Origin: Acidithiobacillus sp. HP-2
GTDB taxonomy: Bacteria > Pseudomonadota > Gammaproteobacteria > Acidithiobacillales > Acidithiobacillaceae
Length of the DNA: 63,360 bases
Assembly (NCBI RefSeq): GCF_015100155.1
Contig: NZ_JACKZA010000017.1
Span: 1-63,360 of the forward strand
Direction: 5' to 3'
In this document: piece after piece, positions 1 through 7,390 of the stretch
How positions within the stretch are numbered: the stretch's first letter is position 1
How the letters are laid out: the number at the start of each line of letters is the position of its first letter
Position numbers and translations under genes: made by a program
The notes under the pieces: generated by a model
Told to the model about the DNA's origin: nothing
What the model saw: the letters and a program-made list of their open reading frames with translations, nothing else
Database searches by the model: none

Positions 1-111
1 GACCATGATAGCCAACAGGATGAAGGGGAACCATTGAGCCCGTTCGCGCCCTAGTCGCGAATCAGAAAATGCCGATTGGAAAGGGAGGAGTAAATCGCGT
101 AGCATGGACAT
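1..111 (-). CDS. transposase N-terminus, cut by window edge
   Basis: An open frame runs off the left edge. The 37 visible residues begin MSMLRDLLLPFQSAF and continue with an SRLGRERAQWF stretch and a hydrophobic segment. This resembles the N-terminus of IS4-type transposases as I remember them; no catalytic residue is visible. A GTTCGATG context precedes the ATG at 111 and no strong ribosome binding site is seen. It suggests that an insertion sequence borders the accessory region. Family assignment is tentative. Confidence 0.5.
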   Translation of the reverse strand, partial: MSMLRDLLLPFQSAFSDSRLGRERAQWFPFILLAIMV

Positions 112-419
112 CGAACAGGGCCTCTTGCGTTTTATAATCAGTGCGTTAATGAACATTCATTATATCACGGAAGGCGGTTCTGTTCACCTTTATCTAACTG
201 ATTCACAAGAAATAAAACAAAAAAACAGGGTAACCAAATAGCGCGTTAATAAGTATAATTCATAGATAATTCATAATATTTAATGACCGACATTTTTGTT
301 AACCATGCCGATTTTCCTCGCGGGAAAACGGTGAAACTTCAGACATTAGGTAGTGCTGCCATTTTGGTAGTGGCATGGTGGTGTTGGAAGTAAAGAGGCA
401 ACGACTATAGAGCCCCTTT
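112..419. other. intergenic, AT-rich, no gene seen
   Basis: This stretch has no convincing open frame on either strand. It is AT-rich and holds a small palindrome (ATGAACATTCAT near 148-159), probably belonging to the flank of the insertion sequence. A MazF/PemK toxin, which often follows a DUF3018 antitoxin gene on the same strand, is not present here. Confidence 0.5.
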
Positions 420-635
420 TCACACCCATCCATCCGTATCTGCCGCTGCCTCAAGCCAGCTCATTACCTCCTTTTCTTGTGGGTCATTCCGCACGACAAG
501 GCACTGATGGCGACATTCCTCCGCAATGTCTGGACGGCGGGTGTCTGGCACGCATATTTGAATCGGCCTTAACCCTGCGGCACGCAAAGCGTCCCGGTGT
601 TTTTTAACCCGAATGTTCACATGTGCAGTGGTCAC
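420..635 (-). CDS. MazE-like antitoxin of DUF3018 type (orphan)
   Basis: The 71-residue product has the DUF3018 pattern: an N-terminal VNIRVKKHRDALRAAGLRPI segment, the PDTRRPDIAEECR motif and a C-terminal DGW. Members of this family are antitoxins normally paired with a PemK/MazF RNase toxin that they bind and inhibit, also acting as autorepressors. Translation starts at GTG 635 behind a GGAGGG ribosome binding site. No toxin gene follows within the 420 bases before the transposase remnant, so the antitoxin is orphaned or its partner was lost when an insertion sequence arrived. Family recognition is good; function here is inferred. Confidence 0.7.
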   Translation of the reverse strand: MTTAHVNIRVKKHRDALRAAGLRPIQICVPDTRRPDIAEECRHQCLVVRNDPQEKEVMSWLEAAADTDGWV

Positions 636-735
636 AAATCACCCTCCATTAAAATTACATGAAACGAGCTATATGACAGCGGCGTCGCGGGCAACGGCTC
701 ACTGAAAATGCCTGATAACAGAGTCCTAAGCGCGA

Positions 736-1035
736 CTAGACGCTAAAAGCCCGCTTCTTTCGCACAATAACTTCCACCTTGCGCTTTTCCTTTGCTTTTG
801 GTGCGACCTTGGCAGCTATCTTTGGTGCAGACGTGGCCGGAAGATCGAGATCCCTGGGGTACCAGAATGACGGGGTACCATTCGCAGAAGTCGTGCCAGG
901 ATCCCGTACATCCTTTGCGGATTCTTTTTGCACCGCAGGAATGAGCTCCGCAGGAGTCTCTTTGACGGGATCAGCCTTTAGATGCCCGCCAACCCCAAAC
1001 TGAGGGGCTTTTAAGTTTGTTTCGCGCCTAGCCAT
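736..1035 (-). CDS. hypothetical basic protein, coupled to PLD gene
   Basis: The 99-residue product starts MARRETNLKAPQFG and ends in a lysine/arginine-rich tail (KAKEKRKVEVIVRKKR) after a proline/alanine-rich middle. There is no recognisable domain, signal peptide or membrane helix. The ATG at 1035 overlaps the TAG of the PLD gene by 8 bases, so the two are probably translationally coupled. The basic tail could bind nucleic acid; that is speculation. Confidence 0.55.
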   Translation of the reverse strand: MARRETNLKAPQFGVGGHLKADPVKETPAELIPAVQKESAKDVRDPGTTSANGTPSFWYPRDLDLPATSAPKIAAKVAPKAKEKRKVEVIVRKKRAFSV

Positions 1036-1921
1036 GTGCAGCTCTGGCCCAGTCCCGATTGAATTGCGCCTGTAGCTCCGATACCGGCTTACCATTCAGT
1101 AACAGCCCCATTTCCCTGCTGACCTCTAGTGAAGTCTGGGTGAAATTCTCTGATCCCACGAAGGCCTCATTGCTGGAAATTACGGTCTTCGCGTGGATGT
1201 ATATCGGCTTCACCGGCATCAGGCGCACCTGTACGCCATGCGCTCGCAGGAAGGCTACATCCCGCTTGTCTTCGGCATTGATACTGGCAGGCAGTATCAC
1301 TCTGGCCAGATGCCCTTTCCGGGCGATAGCGTCCAATGTCGGGCGGTATGGCCCCATTTCCTCGCTCTCGATCTCTATCGGCCCCGGCTGGTCAATGACA
1401 CCGATGATCTGCGCGGCAGACGTGCCCGGAGAAAGGACCAGAACCCGATGTGTCCAGCCAGGAGCCCGTTGATTATTCCAGTCGGCATTGAAAACAGTGT
1501 TGGCCGCCTTGACCACGGCAGGATCTTTCGTGACATACAGGTACTCCCTATTGCGATGGAATGCGCTCCAGTCGAAGTTTGCCGTACCGATCTCGCATTC
1601 ATGGCCTGAACAGACGTACTTGGCATGGTAGAAAGCGTAATGATCCCCATGGCTGGTAAAGCGGTAAGGGGCCAGGTGCAGGGTGGCACCCGTCGCCTCG
1701 ATCTCCCGTTCTTCCTTTTTTACCTGCCAGGGCTTCATACCGTAGGGCTTGCCCTCGATAATCACCCGCACATCCACACCGCGCTCACGGGCGGATTTCA
1801 GTGCCCGAAGAATAGGGCGATCAGAGAGATAATAAACCCCGACGCTGACCTCGCGGCGGGCAGACTGGATAAGCTGCACAATCGGTGCGGGTCCAGCATG
1901 GGGTTCAATGTAGAGTGGCAT
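1028..1921 (-). CDS. phospholipase D-like phosphodiesterase
   Basis: The 297-residue product carries two PLD half-sites: YHAKYVCSG followed by IGTANFD near residue 115, and IHAKTVISS followed by VGSENFT near residue 250. The His and Lys of both HKD motifs are present but the Asp position is Gly or Ser, and the GS/GT-x-NF part is intact. PLD-superfamily enzymes cleave phosphodiesters of lipids or nucleic acids; plasmid-borne members are often Nuc-like endonucleases. No signal peptide is visible, so it is probably cytoplasmic. The ATG at 1921 shares its A with the TAA of the upstream zinc-ribbon gene (TAATG), indicating an operon. Confidence 0.8.
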   Translation of the reverse strand: MPLYIEPHAGPAPIVQLIQSARREVSVGVYYLSDRPILRALKSARERGVDVRVIIEGKPYGMKPWQVKKEEREIEATGATLHLAPYRFTSHGDHYAFYHAKYVCSGHECEIGTANFDWSAFHRNREYLYVTKDPAVVKAANTVFNADWNNQRAPGWTHRVLVLSPGTSAAQIIGVIDQPGPIEIESEEMGPYRPTLDAIARKGHLARVILPASINAEDKRDVAFLRAHGVQVRLMPVKPIYIHAKTVISSNEAFVGSENFTQTSLEVSREMGLLLNGKPVSELQAQFNRDWARAAHG

Positions 1922-2175
1922 TAAAGCCCACCGTGATACTTGAAGGACATCTCGCTGCACTGTGGGCAGACAAAAACCTGCACCTTCAGCTTTTTCTCAA
2001 AGGCCTCCTCACCATCATCAGCGAGCTGGCCACCGATCATGCCCAGGGCCGCACCGCCAAGGCCTGTGAGTCCTCCCATACGGATGCCATGGGCACCCAT
2101 ATCCTGCATGGGTGTCTGGCAGCATGGGCAAGTGGCGGTTTGTTGTTCTGCGGGTTTTTCTCCAAATCCAAACAT
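1921..2175 (-). CDS. small zinc-ribbon protein
   Basis: The 84-residue product has two cysteine pairs, CPCC near residue 16 and CPQC near residue 74, as expected for a zinc ribbon. Between them lies a glycine-rich hydrophobic stretch (GGLTGLGGAALGMIGG) that could insert in a membrane like a glycine-zipper. The stop overlaps the PLD start. The substrate is unknown; adjacency suggests it works with the PLD protein. Confidence 0.6.
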   Translation of the reverse strand: MFGFGEKPAEQQTATCPCCQTPMQDMGAHGIRMGGLTGLGGAALGMIGGQLADDGEEAFEKKLKVQVFVCPQCSEMSFKYHGGL

Positions 2176-2260
2176 GATGTTGCTCCTTTTTTGGGTAAAA
2201 ATAGGGCGCAGCTTGCGCTACACCGTTCTGATTGGACCCTGGCTAATCGCCAAAGTCGCG

Positions 2261-2596
2261 TCATTCGTCATTTGGGCTTCCAGGGGAACGCACGCTACCC
2301 CCAAGCGTAATTTTCGGTCGAGCTGGCGGGGCATAACTTCCAGGACGCATATACGGTCTAGGCTCCCCTCGGTATTCAGATCGAAACTCCGATCCTGAAT
2401 TTTCTGCCTGTTCCCGCAAGCGGTAGCAAATAGGCTTTTTCCCGTGCGTGCTGATCTTCCCAGACACTTCCAGCCGGGTAAGGGCTTCGCGCACTGTCGC
2501 AGCCCGTATATGCAGCCGGTCGGCTATTTCCTGGGCACTTTGCCAGGAATCATCCAACGCGCCCTCAACCGACGCGATAATTTCTCTGCTTAACAA
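2261..2596 (-). CDS. winged-helix DNA-binding protein
   Basis: The first 65 residues form a winged helix-turn-helix: SAQEIADRLHIRAATVREALTRLEVSGKI is the classic helix-turn-helix plus the start of the wing. The last 45 residues are Arg/Pro/Gly-rich and look unstructured. The start overlaps the end of the HAD gene by 32 bases. It is a candidate local regulator of the cargo operon, but no target is visible. Confidence 0.6.
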   Translation of the reverse strand: MLSREIIASVEGALDDSWQSAQEIADRLHIRAATVREALTRLEVSGKISTHGKKPICYRLREQAENSGSEFRSEYRGEPRPYMRPGSYAPPARPKITLGGSVRSPGSPNDE

Positions 2597-3137
2597 TCAT
2601 CTCTCCTATGCTTTCCAAAACCGGCACACCGGGAACCGGATCCCCGCCACCATCATGGTTTCCCCTGATTCGCACCACTCGCGGCACTCCAGCATCCACG
2701 GCTTCCCGGCAATGCGCCCACAAATCATCGGCAAAGATCTCCGGTTTCAAAATCCGAAGTGGATCGAACTTGCTGCCACCAAAGCCCACACCCATCAGCC
2801 GCACTTGCCGTAAGCCCAGCTTGTCCAAGGCTCTCTGACGTGCCTTTCGTGCTTCCACATCCACAGCGGAAATAACAAAAACCTCGTGATCAGCTTCCAG
2901 CCAGGTGTTGACGGCTTCCAGGGCATCCGGAATAACCGGGCAGTCTTCCCAGACATTAAAGCGATTGAACAGTGCCCAGCAGCGATGGTATTCCACCATG
3001 GATAAGCTATAGCGGATCATCAAATGATAGCTTTGGTTCCTTTCGACCAGTTCACGATTCAGGGTGTTTTCTGCGACCGTGTGCCAAGTCGAAAGAAAGT
3101 CGAAAAGCACCTGGTCGGCATCTATGGCTATTCTCAT
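2565..3137 (-). CDS. HAD-family 5'-nucleotidase-like protein
   Basis: The product begins MRIAIDADQVLFDF, a HAD motif I with the nucleophile Asp-x-Asp, and has VISAVD as a motif II candidate and IFADDL as motif IV. The size (190 residues) and the sequence after motif I match cytosolic 5'(3')-deoxyribonucleotidase-like proteins of phages and plasmids, which remove phosphate from nucleoside monophosphates. It starts inside the ATGA overlap with the membrane gene upstream. Substrate specificity cannot be read. Confidence 0.65.
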   Translation of the reverse strand: MRIAIDADQVLFDFLSTWHTVAENTLNRELVERNQSYHLMIRYSLSMVEYHRCWALFNRFNVWEDCPVIPDALEAVNTWLEADHEVFVISAVDVEARKARQRALDKLGLRQVRLMGVGFGGSKFDPLRILKPEIFADDLWAHCREAVDAGVPRVVRIRGNHDGGGDPVPGVPVLESIGEMIVKQRNYRVG

Positions 3138-3415
3138 CTTTGCCTCCTTCTGGTGTCCATGAAAAAAACGACTTCCTGATACAGATCATGAATCAAGTCA
3201 ACAGACGCCCATCCAACAAAGAAAAAGAAAGGAGAAACAAAAGCGGCGATCATCAGAATATACATAATATGGTTCAGACTGTGCGAAAAGCCGAAAATAA
3301 GCGCGAGCCCGTAAAGGATGCCGAGAGGGATAAAAGCCAATGCAATAATGGCTATGACTGCAGCAATCAGAATACCGAAGGTCACGAGGCCTGCCTTCGT
3401 TTTAATACTTTCCAT
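3134..3415 (-). CDS. two- or three-helix membrane protein
   Basis: The 93-residue product is mostly hydrophobic: one helix at about residues 8-35 and another at about 48-70, with a basic RRRQR end. No family is recognised. It overlaps the HAD gene by ATGA and the upstream gene by 14 bases, so it belongs to the same cotranscribed string. Confidence 0.5.
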   Translation of the reverse strand: MESIKTKAGLVTFGILIAAVIAIIALAFIPLGILYGLALIFGFSHSLNHIMYILMIAAFVSPFFFFVGWASVDLIHDLYQEVVFFMDTRRRQR

Positions 3416-3665
3416 GAATCACCTGCTTCTTATACCCGTCACATTCCCGAACAATCACCGGATGAAACTGGAATGGCCAGGCATGTTCAGGATGTTTTCC
3501 GCAGTCGCAAACCAGTCGGAACGGCTCTTCGATGACGCCTTTCTGCACGATGAAAGCGTAATACGCGATCATCACATCTACAGGCTGAACCTCGCGGATC
3601 TTGCATTCCAGCAGCTCAGGATCGTTGTGCTTTTTCCGCGCTCTCGCGCAATCATCACAAATCAT
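3402..3665 (-). CDS. hypothetical protein with cysteine pairs
   Basis: The 87-residue product starts MICDDCARARKK and has further cysteines in LVCDCGKH and VRECDG, which together could hold a metal. No signal peptide or known domain is seen. Its end overlaps the next membrane gene by 14 bases. Confidence 0.45.
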   Translation of the reverse strand: MICDDCARARKKHNDPELLECKIREVQPVDVMIAYYAFIVQKGVIEEPFRLVCDCGKHPEHAWPFQFHPVIVRECDGYKKQVIHGKY

Positions 3666-3683
3666 GTCGCCTCCAAGTTCGTG

Positions 3684-4100
3684 TCAGTCTCCAATAGCTT
3701 TCAGTTGCTTCGCTATGGCGGGGCTGTGCATCTTCTTCAAAACATCCTTGTCCTGCCTTTCTTTATCTACCTTGGCATGGGTCTTGATGTAATAGCGTGC
3801 CTGTATCTCTCTGTAAGCAAAAATACTAATGGGCCGGTGCTTCGTTTCTATGTAGTGACGCATCATCACCTTCTCTGCAACAGGCAAGTTTCTAAGCCAT
3901 GATTCAGGCACGTTATAATTCGTGCCTATCCCAGCGATAATCTCCGCTATAATAATTATTATTCCACCAACAATCCCAAGTTTATCACCAATCTTTTCGT
4001 TTTCTCTAAAGAAAAACCATCCAAGCAAAAATAGCAAAACGCCAACGCCCGCCATGGATAACAGGATTGTTGCATTAAAAAACCATAAAATATCGTCCAT
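3684..4100 (-). CDS. membrane protein, two N-terminal helices
   Basis: The first 65 residues contain two strong helices (about 10-32 and 42-63, the second isoleucine-rich); the remaining half is charged and probably cytoplasmic. No family is recognised. The gene abuts a 46-residue membrane gene upstream with no gap. Confidence 0.5.
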   Translation of the reverse strand: MDDILWFFNATILLSMAGVGVLLFLLGWFFFRENEKIGDKLGIVGGIIIIIAEIIAGIGTNYNVPESWLRNLPVAEKVMMRHYIETKHRPISIFAYREIQARYYIKTHAKVDKERQDKDVLKKMHSPAIAKQLKAIGD

Positions 4101-4241
4101 TTAACGCTCTCTCCGAATCCAGACCCGGAAATTGCGATACACTTGACGTACTTCCAACACTAGAACCCACACCAGTAATAAGCCTACGGCGGCGGGAATC
4201 ACCAGCCAGATCCAGGCGAAAAACGAAAGGTCAGCGGGCAT
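4101..4241 (-). CDS. 46-residue single-helix membrane protein
   Basis: A short frame from ATG 4241 to TAA 4101 encodes MPADLSFFAWIWLVIPAAVG followed by more hydrophobic residues and a basic tail ending RRER. It fills the only gap between two overlapping neighbours, overlaps the upstream stop by 11 bases and touches the next start, so it is very likely translated. Function unknown. Confidence 0.55.
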   Translation of the reverse strand: MPADLSFFAWIWLVIPAAVGLLLVWVLVLEVRQVYRNFRVWIRRER

Positions 4242-4404
4242 GGCTTTCTCGTTCCGAAATGCACGGGCAACCTATATAACTTTCGAGCAAACGAACCCGC
4301 GCCCTAAGCTGCTCGATCTCCTCTGCCGCTTCTTCCGCAATCGAGAGGTCGTCGTGCTGGTAGTTGGCCAGGGCGCGAAGCCTGTTCACGAGATCGTCAG
4401 CCAT
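4231..4404 (-). CDS. small coiled-coil phage-type protein
   Basis: The 57-residue product MADDLVNRLRALANYQHDD continues with EEAAEEIEQLRARVRLLE, a short coiled coil like many phage and plasmid accessory proteins, and ends in a CPC motif. ATG 4404 overlaps the stop of the DUF5131 gene by 8 bases; an upstream ATG at 4455 in the same frame is less likely because it lies fully inside that gene. Confidence 0.5.
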   Translation of the reverse strand: MADDLVNRLRALANYQHDDLSIAEEAAEEIEQLRARVRLLESYIGCPCISERESHAR

Positions 4405-5476
4405 CAATATCATCCGTGACCATTCCGACAGGCCAAGCCTGCCATTCTCGGCCATTCAGCCTGCATCCAGCCTTACGCACACCCACACGGAATACCGACA
4501 TACTCCTACTGCCTTGCTGGAAAGCCATTGGATCAGTGAGAGACAAGCAATCTCCGTCCTTATTCAGTACCGCTTGTGGCATGACGCAATGTTTCCCGAA
4601 CGCCTCATCAACATCCCATTGGCGTTCATCGGCCTTCGCTTTCCGATTAGAGCGGTAGAGCGTTTCCATAAACTCCGGCGTCATCTGATTCACAGGAAGC
4701 CACTCACCCCATTGTTTGAAGAAAAACGGTACATGAGCCTGGGTGCATTGTTCCTGAATAGCCTCTACCCAATCCGGGTGCATTGGCCGGGCATCCGGCC
4801 CTGATTCTCCGCCTACCACGACCCAATCCAGTTTGGTGGCGTTTATCTCTCCGTATGGCCGTAAGGGTTCGTTCATGCCAACAGGCACATCCTCAAGATC
4901 TATCGGGCCAAGAAGCGGCTCGGCACTGAGCCAACGAATTGCCGCAGGTGTATTCATCAAGTAAAAAAGCCTCTCATCAGCACTCTCTTGATCCTCAGCA
5001 GATACGCCAAGCCAAACATTCGGCAATGGCCACTCCAGAATGCCAAAACAATCCGACCGGACAGCAGGCATCGCCTCATTCCCGATAATGTCCATGCGCC
5101 CCGGCGTAGTCAGATACTTAAACATCCGTTCCGGTCGCTTGGTCAGAATTTGAAAAGTATGCTGCTCGGCCAGAGCCATCACCGCAAACACCTTGTCGAT
5201 AAAAGTGTCCGGCACCGATTCATGAAACAGGTCACTCATGGAATTGACAAAAATCATCCGGGGCTTTTTCCAGCGCAAGGGCTGGTCCAGACGATCTTCA
5301 TGACAGGCCACGCCCGTAAACGCCCGCCCGTAGTAGTTTATGGCCTTTGGATTGGCCGAAAGCCTTGCCCATTCCCGCTCCGCATAACAATGCTTGCAGC
5401 CTTGGGAAACCTTGGAGCAGCCCGTCACCGGGTTCCAGGTGGCATTTGTCCAGGCAATGCCGGTTTTGTCAGCCAT
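4397..5476 (-). CDS. DUF5131 (phage Gp37/Gp68-type) protein
   Basis: The 359-residue product begins MADKTGIAWTNATWNPVTGC and has the cysteine cluster GC-SKVSQGCKHCYAE, SMSDLFHESVP, ILTKRPERM, WLSAEPLLGPI and VVGGESGPDARPM, all hallmarks of DUF5131. The cysteine cluster is radical-SAM-like and may hold an iron-sulfur cluster. The reaction is unknown. Members are common on phages and plasmids. It overlaps the ATP-grasp remnant upstream by 8 bases. Confidence 0.85.
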   Translation of the reverse strand: MADKTGIAWTNATWNPVTGCSKVSQGCKHCYAEREWARLSANPKAINYYGRAFTGVACHEDRLDQPLRWKKPRMIFVNSMSDLFHESVPDTFIDKVFAVMALAEQHTFQILTKRPERMFKYLTTPGRMDIIGNEAMPAVRSDCFGILEWPLPNVWLGVSAEDQESADERLFYLMNTPAAIRWLSAEPLLGPIDLEDVPVGMNEPLRPYGEINATKLDWVVVGGESGPDARPMHPDWVEAIQEQCTQAHVPFFFKQWGEWLPVNQMTPEFMETLYRSNRKAKADERQWDVDEAFGKHCVMPQAVLNKDGDCLSLTDPMAFQQGSRSMSVFRVGVRKAGCRLNGREWQAWPVGMVTDDIDG

Positions 5477-6199
5477 GATCTACCCCTGTTATTTCATCCC
5501 ATCGGGCACACAAAAGATCAAAATAATCCGACGAAGAACAGGAACCTGAATAAAAGCCCAGTGCCCACCCATCGTTCACTTCTACCAATGCTACCTTGCC
5601 GTCATCCAGCACTCCTAAGTCTATGCTGTATCCCGCCGGAGCATCCTGATACTGCTTTGCCATTTCACTTGCCGCATAGTTCAGCATCATTTCAAAAACA
5701 GGATCTTCCGCATCATTATCGTCGTAGCGACCCGCACCCAAGATCTTGCCGTTGCAAACGTAGTACCGCCATTCCTGGGTAAATGAGACTGGATCCGCGC
5801 ACCAAAGCACATCATTTGCTGGTAAGTCTTTCAGAGCGATTTCCTGCCCATCACCATCCGGCATACGAAGCCTGTAAACAGCTTTTGGCGAGCGGAAGGT
5901 TTCACAAAAACCCTACGGCTATTCGCCAAAACATTTCCTGCCGTATCCAGCCAGGCTTCCCTATGCAAGAACTCGCGCAAGCACTCTGGATAGGTCGATA
6001 CATAAGACCGGTCCATTTGCTGATGAATCATAGCTGCCAGACAAAACTCCACCGAACCGACCGGCATCCATCCAGATTTCGGGAGATTCCCAATATCCTC
6101 TATGGAAGCGAGCGTAAGGCGATCCGCATGGGCGCGAACAGCCATGCCCTCGTGCAAAGATGAATTACGCTGTAAAACCACATCCCGTTTTTTGACCAT
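5469..6199 (-). pseudogene. frame-disrupted ATP-grasp (R2K-type) protein
   Basis: Two overlapping frames make one protein. The 122-residue upstream part (5831-6199) contains VGSVEFCLAAM and RRVFVKPSARQKLFTGF; the downstream part (5469-5864) contains LWCADPVSFTQEWRYYV, a GAGRYD segment and VALVEVNDGWALGFYSG, the ATP/metal-binding end of the small ATP-grasp family R2K. They would join near 5850 if one base were added or removed (the shared DNA reads FTGFVCRM in one frame and MPDGDGQE in the next). Either the gene is broken, or translation restarts at the internal ATG 5864, or there is an assembly error. ATP-grasp enzymes ligate carboxylates to amines or thiols; the substrate is unknown. Confidence 0.6.
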
Positions 6200-6213
6200 C
6201 GGAATTAGCCCTC

Positions 6214-6381
6214 TTAATTTGTCTCGGAATCTGCCTCACCAGCTCCGTCCAGATATTCCTCTGGCGTGCCATGATCTTCCTCATGGCAATAATCCGGCGG
6301 CGGGACTTGCTCACCAGGTTCGCGCCAACAGGGTGCGCCACAAAACAGGCAGAGGTATGGTGGATTCATGTAACTCATCAT
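6214..6381 (-). CDS. 55-residue cysteine-containing small protein
   Basis: A short frame encodes MMSYMNPPYLCLFCGAPCWR and then an acidic tail. Three cysteines and a CH pair (LCLFCGAPC, YCH) look like a single zinc knuckle. It starts 6 bases after the stop of the upstream membrane gene with no separate ribosome binding site, so translational coupling is likely. Confidence 0.5.
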   Translation of the reverse strand: MMSYMNPPYLCLFCGAPCWREPGEQVPPPDYCHEEDHGTPEEYLDGAGEADSETN

Positions 6382-6387
6382 TGGTAT

Positions 6388-6675
6388 TCACAAGTTAAAC
6401 GGCATATAAAACCACAGATAAAGACCAGTAAACTCAACAATCAAGAAAATAATAAATATAGTAAATGGCCAAACTGACACTTTTATGAACTCTTCACTTG
6501 TAATTGCACCGGATTGCACTGATTCAGCGTAAGCCTTTTTGTAAAAGGAATAGACCCTGTAAAACAAGACAATCATCATTGCAGAAAAGCCAATGGCAAT
6601 GATTATTTTCAAATCATAGCTGGAAAAATGAGAAGATTTTTCCAAGTTTAGCAAAACGTCTGTCAATTTACTCAT
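6388..6675 (-). CDS. two-helix membrane protein, possibly conjugation-related
   Basis: The 95-residue product has helices at about 22-42 and 70-90 separated by a charged loop with SGAITSEEFIKVSV. The layout recalls the small DUF3262/TIGR03758-type proteins of integrative conjugative elements, but similarity is weak. A good AAGGAGA site precedes ATG 6675. It could equally be an unrelated cargo protein. Confidence 0.45.
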   Translation of the reverse strand: MSKLTDVLLNLEKSSHFSSYDLKIIIAIGFSAMMIVLFYRVYSFYKKAYAESVQSGAITSEEFIKVSVWPFTIFIIFLIVEFTGLYLWFYMPFNL

Positions 6676-6707
6676 AAGTGTGTCTCCTTAAAAATGGTAT
6701 GGATAAT

Positions 6708-6986
6708 TCATAATGTCGCATCCATAACCGCCGTCCCATAAGCCATCATCACCCGGATCCCCCGTTCATCCACCATCGGGACCAGACGCACACCGATAAC
6801 TGTCTGGGCACCCAATGTACGGGCCTTCTCTTGCAGCATATTCAGCGTATCGTCCGGCTGGTGAGAAAAGCATTCACCATAAAAGGCCCGGTTCATCACG
6901 GTAATAATTTGCATATTTAGCGATTCCTGAATGGAATCTGTTGTGGACAAGGGTATTTTCTGCGCTTCAACGGGTTCTGTTTTCAT
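6708..6986 (-). CDS. YbjQ/DUF74-type protein
   Basis: The C-terminal two thirds read MNRAFYGECFS, LQEKARTLGAQTVIGVRLVP and VMMAYGTAVM, the core of the YbjQ (UPF0145) fold, a small pentameric protein proposed to bind heavy metal. It is about 92 residues, near family length. I chose ATG 6986 because it forms an ATGA overlap with the upstream gene. A second member is found at 41670-41996. Confidence 0.65.
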   Translation of the reverse strand: MKTEPVEAQKIPLSTTDSIQESLNMQIITVMNRAFYGECFSHQPDDTLNMLQEKARTLGAQTVIGVRLVPMVDERGIRVMMAYGTAVMDATL

Positions 6987-7378
6987 ACCCATATCCCTCC
7001 TGGTTGATAGGTAGGTAGCTTTAATTTGAAACCCACACTTGGTCCATACAGCGCCTCAAACTCACCTAAAAGATTGTGAAGATTGGTGACACCCAATCCC
7101 AAATCTACATTCATGTTGTAAAATTTCACGAAGATAGGGGCGCATGATTCGCAAACAACCCAGGACGCCAGGGGAACCTCATCGCCATAGATACGTTCTT
7201 CGACCTCATTGGCGTAATCCCGCCAACGCTCTACCTGGATATATTTCGCACCGTGCCGGACCATTTCACCGCATGAACAGCATCGCTTGCCTCTATTCTT
7301 GTCATAGGGCAAAAGACGCATGTTGGCACTCCACCACCACGCCGCCCCGTCGCATTCTATGGCACAAGAAATAGTCAT
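6983..7378 (-). CDS. phage-type protein with zinc cluster
   Basis: The 131-residue product has CCSCGE near residue 34 and CESCAP near residue 77, two cysteine pairs consistent with a treble-clef or zinc ribbon. The start MTISCAIECDGAAWWW resembles small conserved phage proteins with the same cysteine pattern. ATGA overlap with the YbjQ-like gene. Function unknown. Confidence 0.55.
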   Translation of the reverse strand: MTISCAIECDGAAWWWSANMRLLPYDKNRGKRCCSCGEMVRHGAKYIQVERWRDYANEVEERIYGDEVPLASWVVCESCAPIFVKFYNMNVDLGLGVTNLHNLLGEFEALYGPSVGFKLKLPTYQPGGIWV

Positions 7379-7390
7379 GGTTCTCTCCTT

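Noticed and set aside
1059-1609. Plus-strand frames opposite the PLD gene
   Set aside because: The minus-strand PLD motifs are clear; the opposite frames have no ribosome site or domain.
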